This document shows positions 25,744-39,371 of a DNA stretch of 64,000 nt, one piece after another; the stretch's first letter is position 1, and each line of letters begins with the position of its first letter. The translations under genes were made by a program, and so were the position numbers. Origin of the DNA: Theocolax elegans (lineage: Eukaryota > Arthropoda > Insecta > Hymenoptera > Cerocephalidae); assembly GCA_026168455.1 (NCBI GenBank), contig CM047427.1:85466670-85530669 (forward strand), given 5' to 3'. Under the pieces are notes generated by a model. It saw only the letters and a list, made by a program, of their open reading frames with translations, was not told the origin of the DNA and did not search any database.

Positions 25744-26573
25744 TCCGGGATCAGATCACGTATCCAGCTGAATGTACTAAAGACGAATGTTCAGATGAAG
25801 AATTACTCGAATTACTTGACCTAGTCGATCTTCGAGGTCTCGTCGAAAGAGAACCTGAAGGTCTTGATGCACTTGGTGATTGGGATTCAACATTATCAGG
25901 TGGAGAAAAGCAACGTCTAGCCATGACTCGATTGTTTTATCATGCACCACAATATGCACTTTTGGATGAGTGCTCAAGTGCTGTTAGTTTAGAAGCTGAA
26001 GGTGCAATGTATGAGACTGCCAAGAAAAAAGGGATTACGTTGTTAACGATTACGCATCGAGTTTCTTCACTGGCTAAATATCATCGACTGATTTTGCGTT
26101 TTGATGGTGAAGGTGGTTGGAATTTTGGGCCTTTAGATCCAGATAATATTGGATCGAATTTGATTAATCAACACGAAAATTTGAAGGAGAATAAGGAGGG
26201 ACATTATCAACGTCTGCAGGTTGGTTATGATAATCTTTATTTGTTTAAAAAATAACTTTAATACCGATAGAAGTAAATTAGTAATTATTATATATATTAT
26301 TACGAATATAATTTAATTTTTACAAAGAAAATTTATTTAACTTAATAAAAAAATTCAAAAATTTTTATACGTGCGCATTTTATGATATTAATTTAATTTC
26401 TTTGTCGTTATCATAATATTAATAAAATAACTTTATTTTTTGGCATTTAATTTATTCTATATCTTTTTTTATAAAATGTATTTTCAATGATTACAACATT
26501 ACTGATCATCGGTTTTCAATTTTAGGAGGTTCGAGGTATGCTAAACGAAGAAAAACACATCGGCATAAGCTGA
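21679..26573 (+). CDS. ABCD1: Peroxisomal ABC half-transporter, ABCD1/ABCD2 (ALDP) family
   Basis: Eight coding exons join in frame: 21679-22196, 23113-23351, 23777-24154, 24232-24326, 24522-24705, 25195-25292, 25551-26219 and 26526-26573, giving 742 aa, the usual length for ABCD1/2. The family imports very-long-chain acyl-CoA into peroxisomes for beta-oxidation and works as a dimer. Visible features: an N-terminal membrane domain with the EAA-like [16 protein letters not shown] at about 157-173; the EEIAFYGG and [13 protein letters not shown] family motifs; Walker [10 protein letters not shown] at 515-523; signature LSGGEKQR at 619-626; Walker B ALLDE ending at 644; and the H-loop His at 673 in TITHR. 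The last exon encodes [15 protein letters not shown] and stop. Reading on past the exon 7 donor (CTGCAG/GTTGGT) gives a false end. ABCD1 versus ABCD2 cannot be separated; insects usually have one gene for both. Confidence 0.9.
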
Positions 26574-29290
26574 GGGTCCTACGTATCATCGACGCTACTT
26601 TTACGCACGCTCGTACGACTCTTCGTTCGTTGCATGCGGATGTATATAAACACTTTTTCAACGTAGAATTTACTATACTGTACAAAATATATCGCTGTAT
26701 TTTTTATAAAAGGCATGTCAATTACATTAGTCTTTAAATTTTCTCAAGAGGTACTGACGATTATCTAAAATAGTTAATAGACGATTGGTCTCGTCAAGAA
26801 TTTTTTCAAATATGTTTAGAAGGACTGAATGATTAGCACGACGCAAAGTGGACGATTGTCCACGATAAAGAAAATATTTCGTCTTATCAATATTTAAAAA
26901 ATTCTAAGTTCAATATTTATATAAGGGGTTAATAATTTTACAATATTCCAAAGCTCAATTGTAATTAGGCGAGTTGTTAAGGTAATTAGACAAATTTTTA
27001 TCGAAAAAGTTCCTTTTAAAGTAATTCTTCCATTTATCGTATTGCTCGAGGATTGTAGTGGTAATTAAAGTATATAGCGATTTTTATGAAATCAAATTGT
27101 TCGGTTAGCAGTCGAATTTAAAAAGAAAGTGTCAAAATAGAAAGTACCAAATCACAATAGGTCTTTTCTCTATTTTTAATGAACAATTGCTAATGCGCAC
27201 AATAAAAATAATATTGCCAAATGCTTGTTTAACGATTACTATTCGATTTTCTCAAAGATATATTAGTTGATAAAAATACTTTATTCAAATATCACAAAGA
27301 TACGATTTTCTGATAAATATTTAATTCGTTTATAATCACTTATATATCTATATATGCAATATAATGTAGTGGGTTTGATCATTGTGTTTGTTTATCCTCC
27401 AAAAATGTAAAATAGATTTTGAACAGCGATAAACTTTTCTCTTTTTCTTTGAGGGAACGACATAATACTTCCAGGACAATATAGAAAAATAAAAAATATG
27501 TATAAATAGACAATGTTATGTAAATATTTGAAGTCATGTGACTGTGTCAAATATTAAATATTTTTCAATTTTAAAAAATTTCTCGACTTCTTCAATAAAA
27601 TTAAAATTATATATTCAAAGTTCTAATTTATTAAACTGTGTTACTCTTTCTAATAAATAATAAATCTTTTAGTATTAAAATATAGGTTGAATAAACTTAA
27701 ATATCTTTAATATTGAAATTTAGTATGTTGTAATAAAAATTATAAATATTAGAAACATTGTGTTGTACTTATTTAAATAATTCTCCCTATCACCTATTTT
27801 TCATATGTTTGCTATCTAATGTATCAAAAAATTTTAAGTAAAAAAACCATCAACTATACTTATAAATTAATTTATTAATATGTTTATTAATATAATTTAT
27901 CATATAAGGAAATATAATTAAATTTATTACACATAGGTCGATTTTCATATTTTCAGAAACATAAAATATTTAGATTATTTGCAAGTTTTAGGATAGATAC
28001 GCCTTTGGAAACAATCAATATCCCGAACGTTTCTCCTAGACTTTCTTATTATATTAAGCATATGTTTTTTTCCAGGTTTAGATGACAAATACAAATGCAT
28101 ATTTTGATATAAGATATTAATTAATAAAATTACAATATGTTAGATGTAAAAAGTATAATTAGAAAAATAGATGAGAATAAAATAGTAATTTAAGTAAACC
28201 TATTCGTAATCATTCATTTAAAAGTAAATCTCAAAAATAACACGATAAGACAGGATGTCAGTTGCCGCGTCAGTCTTATAGCGAGCAGTGATCATTTTTA
28301 TATGTAGGATGACAAAAACCTGTCTACCCGATTAGAAGTCAATCAAGCATGGCGTTACACCTTACGCTTCTTGCCAGATGATGATCGACCCGAGAAAATC
28401 CGTTGACTTGACCATTTACTTTCATTATTTTACCCGTTTCAGTATTAATTACTGCATACAGCTAATTATATAGTTAAATAAAAAAATAGAAAAAAATAGA
28501 TTTGATACTGAACATAACTTTAAGATTTCGATAGTACTTGTGTACTTTAGCAAATTTTCGATTAAAAATTTTTTATTTTTGACGATACCACAAAAGTGTG
28601 AGTATCAAAGGATCAAAATTACTTCAAAATATAATTTAATTATAATTTAGTGGTTGATCGAAGAACTCAAAACTTTTATAATTAATATGTGATTGATTAT
28701 TTATTATAATTATAAATATTGGTATTTCGTTTACTAAAGTTTGGCATATTATTATACTCGCAAATGTTGAAGTGAAATTATTACAAATATGTGGAAACGT
28801 AAAAGTGAACGCATTAAAATAGTTTATCAAAAAAGAGGTAGTCGATTAAAAGTAGATCGATCGTTGGTGATTAAAATTTTATTCCGCATTTTATTCAAAA
28901 ATGTTCAGCAATCTGTATGGGTGATGTAAGAAATCATGGATGACGGGATATTAAATAACTATGGAGATGAAAATGGTCCTAAATGTAAATATAATTGATA
29001 CATCAAGATATCTCAGTTTATGTACTTAAGTCAGATATAATGAGGATTGGATTATATTTAAAGTAACAGCATTATACAAAATTAACAAAGTTATTTATCA
29101 TCGTTATATCTTATATACCTATATAATAGACCATTCATACATACAATATCGATCTTTCGTAAATATTTTTCTTCGAAGATAATACATACCAAATAATAAT
29201 TTAAATTTAATCGAGAAGAACAATTAATTATAAAAAAATGATTACTCGAAACACCATGAAACTTTAGATTGGAGAAGTTGAAGAAAATTA
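26574..29290. other. ABCD 3' flank, AT-rich, no gene seen
   Basis: Presumed 3' UTR followed by AT-rich sequence with several AATAAA strings, none of which can be chosen as the poly(A) signal. A short patch of more balanced composition at about 28245-28400 is conserved in the duplicate at about 31945-32110. It has no open frame and could be regulatory. The counterpart 30277-33000 is the same sequence. Confidence 0.5.
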
Positions 29291-29499
29291 TCGTTAAAAG
29301 AAATAATCATAATGAAAGATGCTGTTACGATAGCCGAAGTAAGTACAAAGCTAAAAATTTTCCGCGAAACTTCCGCATCTCACCCTACAGGAACAAAAGG
29401 AAATAGTGTACGTGTGTATGTACACCCATGTATATACGGTATATATATGTATGTAGTATGTATGTATACGGCAGTGATATATCGAGAAATTTAATTATC

Positions 29500-29790
29500 C
29501 GGGCGCGGGCGCGCGTTTCTTTGTTTTGAAGCGACAAAGACGCCCACGCGACGTGGAAAAAAAACGAAGAAGAAGAAGAAACGAGGAGGGGCGATCGCGG
29601 GGAAGGAAGACCCTCAATACCCGATGAGCTTACCTCTCCGGGGTGAAACCCTCTAAAAGCCAAACGTCCGATACGCCCGCGCGAGCGCTGCCATCTTGGG
29701 GGTTGTACGTATACCGAGTGACTCTCCTCACGTATATTCCACCCGCGTATATCCGAGCCACCTAAGGTAAACATATCGAAAAGGGCCTGA
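29500..29790. promoter_or_regulatory. CpG/GC-rich island between ABCD and glass (copy 1)
   Basis: Sharp GC-rich patch (GGGCGCGGGCGCGCG, CGCCCACGCGACGTGG, a GAA triplet run, GCCCGCGCGAGCGC) in AT-rich flanks, repeated at about 33195-33500. Open frames on either strand change with small indels between the copies, so coding is unlikely. A promoter or noncoding RNA first exon is the simplest reading. Confidence 0.4.
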
Positions 29791-30150
29791 TTACAACAAC
29801 GCGTCGAATTACTTTATTTCGGCGCGTGCCCCGTGTTTATCACTTTTTGGGACTTACGCGATCATTCGATTTTTCGGATCCTTTTTCAGGGGAAGAGGAA
29901 ACGTCGAATTTCAATTATATTCGAGTTCAATATATGATGACGATGATGATGACGATGTTACTCGTGTTCGTTTTAATACAACGTTTAATACTCCTTACGA
30001 GGGTGGATAAAGATTTACTTATGTACGTTACATCTTGATCCCAACAGAATGCTTAATAAAGAAAATATTGTTCTTCGTTGTTTTGTGTAACACTATGATT
30101 AACATTTATAGATTTAAACAATTGTAAATCAGTAGTTGATTTTTAGTCAA

Positions 30151-33100
30151 TTAATTTATTCTATATCTTTTTTATAAAATGTATTTTCAATGATTACAAC
30201 ATTACTGATCATCGGTTTTCAATTTTAGGAGGTTCGAGATATGCTAAACGAAGAAAAACACATCGGCATAAGCTGAGGGTCCTACGTATCATCGACGCTA
30301 CTTTTACGCACGCTCGTACGACTCTTCGTTCGTTGCATGCGGATGTATATAAACACTTTTTCAACGTAGAATTTACTATACTGTACAAAATATATCGCTG
30401 TATTTTTTATAAAAGGCATGTCAATTACATTAGTCTTTAAATTTTCTCAAGAGGTACTGACGATTATCTAAATAGTTAATAGACGATTGGTCTCGTCAAG
30501 AATTTTTTCAAATATGTTTAGAAGGACTGAATGATTAGCACGACGCAAAGTGGACGATTGTCCACGATAAAGAAAATATTTCGTCTTATCAATATTTAAA
30601 AAATTCTAAGTTCAATATTTATATAAGGGGTTAATAATTTTACAATATTCCAAAGCTCAATTGTAATTAGGCGAGTTGTTAAGGTAATTAGACAAATTTT
30701 TATCGAAAAAGTTCCTTTTAAAGTAATTCTTCCATTTATCGTATTGCTCGAGGATTGTAGTGGTAATTAAAGTATATAGCGATTTTTATGAAATCAAATT
30801 GTTCGGTTAGCAGTCGAATTTAAAAAGAAAGTGTCAAAATAGAAAGTACCAAATCACAATAGGTCTTTTCTCTATTTTTAATGAACAATTGCTAATGCGC
30901 ACAATAAAAATAATATTGCCAAATGCTTGTTTAACGATTACTATTCGATTTTCTCAAAGATATATTAGTTGATAAAAATACTTTATTCAAATATCACAAA
31001 GATACGATTTTCTGATAAATATTTAATTCGTTTATAATCACTTATATATCTATATATGCAATATAATGTAGTGGGTTTGATCATTGTGTTTGTTTATCCT
31101 CCAAAAATGTAAAATAGATTTTGAACAGCGATAAACTTTTCTCTTTTTCTTTGAGGGAACGACATAATACTTCCAGGACAATATAGAAAAATAAAAAATA
31201 TGTATAAATAGACAATGTTATGTAAATATTTGAAGTCATGTGACTGTGTCAAATATTAAATATTTTTCAATTTTAAAAAATTTCTCGACTTCTTCAATAA
31301 AATTAAAATTATATATTCAAAGTTCTAATTTATTAAACTGTGTTACTCTTTCTAATAAATAATAAATCTTTTAGTATTAAAATATAGGTTGAATAAACTT
31401 AAATATCTTTAATATTGAAATTTAGTATGTTGTAATAAAAATTATAAATATTAGAAACATTGTGTTGTACTTATTTAAATAATTCTCCCTATCACCTATT
31501 TTTCATATGTTTGCTATCTAATGTATCAAAAAATTTTAAGTAAAAAACCATCAACTATACTTATAAATTAATTTATTAATATGTTTATTAATATAATTTA
31601 TCATATAAGGAAATATAATTAAATTTATTACACATAGGTCGATTTTCATATTTTCAGAAACATAAAATATTTAGATTATTTGCAAGTTTTAGGATAGATA
31701 CGCCTTTGGAAACAATCAATATCCCGAACGTTTCTCCTAGACTTTCTTATTATATTAAGCATATGTTTTTTCCAGGTTTAGATGACAAATACAAATGCAT
31801 ATTTTGATATAAGATATTAATTAATAAAATTACAATATGTTAGATGTAAAAAGTATAATTAGAAAAATAGATGAGAATAAAATAGTAATTTAAGTAAACC
31901 TATTCGTAATCATTCATTTAAAAGTAAATCTCAAAAATAACACGATAAGACAGGATGTCAGTTGCCGCGTCAGTCTTATAGCGAGCAGTGATCATTTTTA
32001 TATGTAGGATGACAAAAACCTGTCTACCCGATTAGAAGTCAATCAAGCATGGCGTTACACCTTACGCTTCTTGCCAGATGATGATCGACCCGAGAAAATC
32101 CGTTGACTTGACCATTTACTTTCATTATTTTACCCAGTTTCAGTATAATTACTGCATACAGCTAATTATATAGTTAAATAAAAAATAGAAAAAAATAGAT
32201 TTGATACTGAACATAACTTTAAGATTTCGATAGTACTTGTGTACTTTAGCAAATTTTCGATTAAAAATTTTTTATTTTTGACGATACCACAAAAGTGTGA
32301 GTATCAAAGGATCAAAATTACTTCAAAATATAATTTAATTATAATTTAGTGGTTGATCGAAGAACTCAAAACTTTTATAATTAAATATGTGATTGATTAT
32401 TTATTATAATTATAAATATTGGTATTTCGTTTACTAAAGTTTGGCATATTATTATACTCGCAAATGTTGAAGTGAAATTATTACAAATATGTGGAAACGT
32501 AAAAGTGAACGCATTAAAATAGTTTATCAAAAAAGAGGTAGTCGATTAAAAGTAGATCGATCGTTGGTGATTAAAATTTTATTCCGCATTTTATTCAAAA
32601 TTTCAGCAATCTGTATGGGTGATGTAAGAAATCATGGATGACGGGATATTAAATAACTATTGAGATGAAAATGGTCCTAAATGTAAATATAATTGATACA
32701 TCAAGATATCTCAGTTTATGTACTTAAGTCAGATATAATGAGGATTGGATTATATTTAAAGTAACAGCATTATACAAAATTAACAAAGTTATTTATCATC
32801 GTTAATATCTTATATACCTATATAATAGACCATTCATACATACAATATCGATCTTTCGTAAATATTTTTCTTCGAAGATAATACATACCAAATAATAATT
32901 TAAATTTAATCGAGAAGAACAATTAATTATAAAAAAATGATTACTCGAAACACCATGAAACTTTAGATTGGAGAAGTTGAAGAAAATTATCGTTAAAAGA
33001 AATAATCATAATGAAAGATGCTGTTACGATAGCCGAAGTAAGTACAAAGCTAAAAATTTTCCGAAACTTCCGCATCTCACCCTACAGGACAAAAGGAAAT

Positions 33101-33848
33101 AGTGTACGTGTGTATGTACACCCATGTATATACGGTATATATATGTATGTATGTATGTATGTATACGGGCAGTGATATATCGAGAAATTTAATTATCCGG
33201 CGCGGGCGCGCGTTTCTTTGTTTTGAAGCGACAAAGACGCCCACGCGACGTGGAAAAAAAACGAAGAAGAAGAAGAAACGAGGAGGGGCGATCGCGGGGA
33301 AGGAAGACCCTCAATACCCGATGAGCTTACCTCTCCGGGGTGAAACCCTCTAAAAGCCAAACGTCGATACGCCCGCGCGAGCGCTGCCATCTTGGGGGTT
33401 GTACGTATACCGAGTGACTCTCCTCACGTATATTCCACCCGCGTATATCCGAGCCACCTAAGTAAACATATCGAAAAGGGCCTGATTACAACAACGCGTC
33501 GAATTACTTTATTTCGGCGCGTGCCCCGTGTTTATCACTTTTTGGGACTTTACGCGATCATTCGATTTTTCGGATCCTTTTTTCAGGGGAAGAGGAAACG
33601 TCGAATTTCAATTTATATTCGAGTTCAATATATGATGACGATGATGATGACGATGTTACTCGTGTTCGTTTTAAATACAACGTTTATACTCCTTACGAGG
33701 GTGGATAAAGATTTACTTATGTACGTTACATCTTGATCCCACAGAATGCTTAATAAAGAAAATATTGTTCTTCGTTGTTTTGTAACACTATGATTAAACA
33801 TTTATAGATTTAAACAATTGTAAATCAGTAGTTGATTTTTAGTCAATT
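30151..33848. repeat. Tandem duplication III, copy 2
   Basis: Nearly identical to 26447-30150. The differences are mainly indels, and they concentrate in the GC-rich island and its flanks (29390-30100 against 33060-33800). Confidence 0.9.
30229..30276 (+). pseudogene. Extra copy of the ABCD last coding exon
   Basis: The TTTTAG acceptor and 48-nt exon match 26526-26573 except for one base: GGT becomes GAT, so [15 protein letters not shown] becomes [15 protein letters not shown]. It lies downstream of the first terminal exon. If real, it could be used only by skipping the first copy, or as an alternative terminal exon. Confidence 0.75.
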
Positions 33849-35850
33849 TTTATTTCACCTATACGAATTTCCTTTAGTTATCATTTTACAAAAACACAAA
33901 AATAAATATTATTTCATCGTTTCTCAATTTCGTGCTTTTTATTAAATTTTATTGCACATATAGAATTTTAAATACATAAAAATGCCATATTTTTTAAGCG
34001 ATAAACTTTTTATCCAATAAAGGTTTATTTATACAAAACTTCTTTTGCCTGCATTTATCTAATTCAACATATTTTATATTATATAAATAATTTTCGATAT
34101 AATCGTTAATCAAAAGTATACATTTCTTATCTTAAATTAACGCTGCGTTTAAATAAAAAAAAAACGTTCCGATCACTCGCGCGACGCAACCCTGAAAATG
34201 CATGGTAAATACGTACCGGTAAGGAAGACAAGCGTATCACTCGATCAAGCACTTAGGTAAACATCTACTTGAAAATATCGAACCAGTAAAAGAGAAACAA
34301 GATGTATATAGGTAGTAGGTATGTAGAAAAAGCTAGACCGACAAGAGAATAACCGTCTCTATATACCGTAAATTAATTCTTCAATGGACCACAAGATCTC
34401 AATCTCCCTTTTGTAGGCGATTTCTAATTAAATTTCATAGCTTTTGATGGTTGCGTTATCGGCGATTACGCAAGGGGATTATCCGGGTGGGGCAATCGCT
34501 TAGCTCGTCGATGCGCATCGCTCCTGTCATCTCTTTCGTTCGGCTAATCAGTCAATCAAGGTCCCCAAGGGTCTTTAATTCAGGTGTGCGCAAATACAGG
34601 TGCGATTTTCGCGCGATTCTACAAGGGGAAACGGGATCGCTTCTTGTTTGTTTATTTTTCATTAGGCCTATATATACCACTATGGGAATATATCATCCTT
34701 TCCGATGTATTTATATGCTTACGAACCTTTTTTTTCCATCTCGATCAAATATTTGCTGGATCGAGGTGTTGAATTTTTACTTCTTTTACATACATGTATA
34801 CTTATATACATTAAAATAACAAATATAAACATAAATACATTTAACGGATGCTAATGGATTTTTCAACGAGTAAATTAAATTAAATTGATTCGATCTCGTT
34901 AGTCCTTGAGTAGGTATCGATAAATTAAGTATAGGTGTTAGAAACTACTCGAACTTAGAATCGAAGAATCTGCGGCTTCAATATTGATTAACGTTTAACG
35001 TTGCAGTTAACTTTTCCCAACATTTATTTTTATCCTATACAAAAACTTAAATAACTCTTTTATACGTATATATTTTATATATTTATCTAAATTCGTTTAA
35101 TGGTCACTCATCTACGTAAATATCGATAATTTTTTGATCTTATCGAAACTATTGAATTGTTGATTTCAACCCTTTTGTATTAAAAAAAGTCTGTTAGTAT
35201 ACATGGTAGATACACCGTATATTCGTGTACCATATGTATTCGATGACATTGATTTTTATCGTGAAAAAAAGGCAATATGCTATTGTATTTCACTATAAAT
35301 AAAATTTTCGATATAAAATTGTATATAAATGATTTTTTTCTTTTTCCAGAAAATTTACAACTAGCGTAGTAATGAGTTATTTGTGCAGTATAGAACGAAT
35401 ATTAAATTAAAGAAAATAATATAAAATAATGTAAAATAATAGAAATATAAATATGTTTTATTCGCGTATGTACGAAATAACATTTACTGAAAAAAGGGGA
35501 ATATTTATCGAAAATTAAAAAACGACCGATGAAAAAAATTTTTTTTTACTTTTTATACGATTGATATAATAAACCGCGTGTTGTTTCACAATTAAATCAT
35601 TGTTAATTTAACTCTCTTATACTTAAATTAATTTAGTTATTGCATTTCATTTGTAGAGCTTCATATGAAATTTAATATGTTATAAAAATATATTATTGTT
35701 AATTAATGCATCTGTCGAATATTACATTTTTTTTCATTTCATCACAAATCGGTGCGAGACGATCGAAATATATAAATCAACACTTGCAGATTAAACGTGA
35801 AATTTGGGTATAAAAAAGAGATGGGCTTCCAAAACTATGTTCTTCGAAGT
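33849..35850. other. Intergenic sequence upstream of glass
   Basis: No gene recognised. The patch 34440-34640 is richer in GC and contains CAAGGGGATTATCCGG, a possible homeodomain (GGATTA) or Rel-like site by eye only. The rest is AT-rich with no coding character. Confidence 0.45.
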
Positions 35851-36324
35851 ATTATAATCGGCACGCGACACGTTTCATCGGAATGATAATCTACACCTCG
35901 AATCCTCAAGGATCAACACCTGAATAACACGAACCATACTAATCCTCGTACGCATACGTAGGTTTACCATATAGGAGACGAAGAAATAAAAAGCAAAAAG
36001 GACATAGAGAAGAGGTGAGGTTGACGCGGATGCTCGACGCGGTCAGGATGTAGTGTAACTTTCTGACCAGGTGAGGATCCAAGTTCCGCAGGAAGAGGAA
36101 GTCGAATCGAGCGAGCTCGTTAATTCCGCGCGATCGGTTCGTCGGCAGTCGGGAAATTCGGGCATCGAGCGGGGACCACCCTTGTGGACGCGTCGTGTAA
36201 CGCAATCCGGGCGCAAAATATAATATCCACATCTACCGAGTGAGCGATTAGTATCCCGTGTCTCCCCTTCCCACCTATCGGTGTGTACACCTACAGAGGA
36301 AGAAGCTATCCATGTACGAAAGGA

Positions 36325-36446
36325 GTTGGTGCTGTTGGTGTTGCTGGTGGTAGTAGTACAGTGGTAGTAGTAGTGGTAGTAGTAGTGGTAGTAGCAGTGG
36401 TAGTGGTGCTGGTGCTGCTCGTTGTCGTCGTGGTGGTGGTGGGGGA
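36325..36446. repeat. GGT/AGT/GCT triplet repeat in the glass 5' region (copy 1)
   Basis: Irregular triplet run of GGT, AGT, GCT and GTC units, identical in the copy at 39835-39956. It creates spurious poly-Val and poly-Thr/His open frames on the two strands. It probably lies in the 5' UTR or promoter. Confidence 0.8.
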
Positions 36447-36629
36447 GTCGAGCCGACGAAGGGATGAGAAGTGACCGAGGTGTGGGCAGCACATCAGTTT
36501 TAGTCCGTGGTGTGTACGCGCGCGCGAGGGTGGCGTAGATCGAGGATGCCCGCGCGGTTGCCAGGACAACTGCGCGAGGGGCTGGACCGCGAGATAAGGT
36601 AGGAGGGAGACTCACAGGATCACGCGGGG

Positions 36630-36732
36630 ATGTTCCTAAGGGAGGCTGACGACCACAATTTCGCCGAGATGGAGTTCCTGCAGAGCCATCACGCAGCCAA
36701 CAGCTCCGAGTCACCGTACACCCTCGGTGCCG
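36630..36732 (+). pseudogene. Extra upstream copy of glass coding exon 1
   Basis: Identical in coding content to 40141-40243 ([20 protein letters not shown] and onward to TLGA), ending at the same GGTGCCG/GTGAGT donor. If the duplication is real, it offers a second promoter and first exon that would yield the same protein by splicing over the proximal copy. If it is an assembly artefact, the two are one exon. Confidence 0.75.
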
Positions 36733-39371
36733 GTGAGTTTGTTTACCCCACCTCGGACTCCATCTCGCGTAATATCATTTACGTTGAATCATTTATCTTT
36801 GTCATTACCAGAGAGTACAGTGATACTTTGTTACCATGCTTTTCCGAGTGCCTCTTTTTTATTTATCTTCCTTCTCTTTGGTATACCGATTGTTTGATCG
36901 ATTAGCAACTACAGATACTGTCTTGTCCAGAGGCTTTGTTTCTCAGGTTGTATACACTCACAGGTTGTTTACCGAATTCCTGTTTATCTCTTATAAATTA
37001 TCTACCTGTTAATCTATACTTAATCACCTGACCAATTTCCAAAAATCGGTTTTTTTTTATAAATGATTCAAAAATTGATTTACTCTCGGTATCCATCCAG
37101 TTTTTCATCAGTATTCGATTATTCATCCTTTTTTAATATAAATATATATAAAAGCATTTGGACAACCGTATAAGTCGATCGATTCATTGTCAAGTACAAA
37201 ATTCCTATATTATTATAACTTGTAGTGTTTTTAATTATTAAAGCCGTGATCAAAAATTGGGTATCATGCGGTATACCATACAAATAATAATTTTATAATA
37301 TCATACAAGAATTACATGAACTAGACTATTGTAAGTTGTTGACTGATCAAACCATTTCGCATCCGTTTTATATTGATTTAAATATTTTTATCAGAATACA
37401 TCTCAAAATATACTATTACCGTTCTGGAGAGCTTGCGAATGGCACTTTACTCTTTGAAAATATATAGAAAGACAAAATTAATTTTTATATATACAATAGT
37501 GATCCATAGTGATCAATAACTGTTCAAAGGTAGGATCCGTGTGCGATTCCCTTTTTTCAGCTTGAAAGTGATATTCGAGTGAAAGTAAAATTTTATTTTA
37601 GACCGGACAGTTGTTTCCACAAGAGTGGTTTTTTAACGGGTACCATTAATATTAAGATATTACAGAGATTTCTTCACTTTTCTTACAAGGGTTTCAAAAT
37701 ATCAGTTTTGTCACTTTCATTTGTTATCCGTGAGAATAAAATCAAAAGTAATAATATTTTTCTCTATTTTGACAATTTAAGATATTATTTTTTTAAAATT
37801 TATGAAACCTATTTGAAACATTAGTAGTTAAATATTCAAAATTAATGATTTTTAATAATATTATTATTGTAGCATAAAAACAGCATCATTATTTGTAAAA
37901 TCTATTTAACAGAACTGCCGTTGAACTTCTTAGTCTGCACTTATAGGACGTGTTTGTTTATGAATCGAGTGCATTATTATTCAACGATAATTTCGCGTCA
38001 TTTTTAATTCTTCGATTGTCAATAAAACAAAAATAGTCATTAAAATCTATTAATATTATAATATCACAGTAATTTTAACAATATAGCTTGTATATAGTAT
38101 CTCAGTTTAATACAATAAAGTTTCAAACGTATAGTTTAATAATTAATTATCATTAAAAGTGCATTTATTTAATTTTAAGAATAAGTTAATATGTAACATT
38201 TGCATAGACGTTTGCAAGCTCTCTTTGCGTTGAGCTTTTGTTTCCTTTCACAATCATTTCAGGCTGTTTATAAGTAATATTATTTAACTTAAAATATTAA
38301 ACATCGTGATAGATTAGGTAAAGTAATTCACTGTCGACACCTTGTGGACTAATTATATATTATTTAAATAAAAATTTTAACATTTAATTTAATTTCCACT
38401 CCAAGTATTGTAAAATAAATATAAATTTGATATGCTGTGCTTTGATAACAATTCGTTGTAAATATTAAATTAAATAAAATAAGATAATTAATTTTATCAT
38501 AGTAAATGAAGCATATTGGTACTAAAATACTTATAAAAAGATAATTAAATCCAGTTGGCGTAAAATAAATGTAATTAATGAATAGGTAATGTTGCGTTAA
38601 AACCGTGAAGATAATCCTTCTTATTATGACAAAAGGTATTATTTTCACCGAAAGTTACTACTTTTACTATCGAAACATTCTTCCTGGTTCGAGTAACCGT
38701 TTCTCCAAGTGTGCCTGACGTATCATCTTTCCCTTTAAGCCCAAAGTACACCGCATCTGCGTGTCAAGAACTCGAGAACATGCGAAAAGTCAAGGGGTGT
38801 TCAAGGACCCGATACTACCTCTTTGTTTTTCTTTTTTCGTAGAAGTAAAATTTTATTATTTTTTATAAGGAATTTCTTGAAAATTTACTTTGTAACAGTA
38901 AGTTATTTGTATTATATCAGTTACTTTTCCATGCTTTAAATAAATAAATAAATACACTTTCAATGTTTACATTGTTAATTAATATTGACTATTTATATAT
39001 GGTTCGTTATTACGTATTACTTCAAGATGCGGTTATAAAATATCGGTAACTTCTTCGGTTATATCACTTCTTTAGTAGAATTCACATAATTTATTTCATT
39101 GTATAACACGTGGCTGAACTTAAGTAAATGAAAAAAGCTTTAAGAAACGTGTTTCAACAATAGGTCCATAATAATACTCACTGAATGATTTCATCAAACC
39201 CCACGATATTCAATTATAAATAAAGTAAAATTTCGAAGATTCATTTAGTATTAGCAGGTAATACATAAAAACTATTTCGATCCACGCAATTATAAACTGC
39301 GGTAAAGCGGTAAAGGGTGCACCGAAATATACATAATGTAAACTCTTAGATAAATCGGAAAAGTATGCATA

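Larger units (their letters stand above)
26447..30150. repeat. Tandem duplication III, copy 1 (about 3.7 kb)
   Basis: Starts in ABCD intron 7 (TTAATTTATTCTATATC) and is repeated at 30151-33848. It carries the last ABCD coding exon, the 3' flank and a GC-rich island. Confidence 0.9.
35851..39371. repeat. Tandem duplication IV, copy 1 (about 3.5 kb)
   Basis: Starts ATTATAATCGGCAC at 35851 and is repeated from 39372. It contains the glass 5' region, coding exon 1 and about 2.6 kb of intron 1. Confidence 0.9.

Noticed and set aside
26220..26255. Apparent ABCD C-terminus [11 protein letters not shown]
   Set aside because: This is intron read-through. The CTGCAG/GTTGGT donor joins to 26526, giving [15 protein letters not shown] and a family-typical length.
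36283..36474. Poly-Val and poly-Thr/His open frames around the triplet repeat (also at 39770-40080)
   Set aside because: They are translations of a GGT/AGT repeat on the two strands in the glass 5' region, with no coding character outside the repeat.
37579..38648. 81- and 94-codon open frames, each present twice (also at 41091 and 41875)
   Set aside because: They are AT-rich, Phe/Ile/Tyr-biased frames inside glass intron 1. Their recurrence is due only to the tandem duplication.
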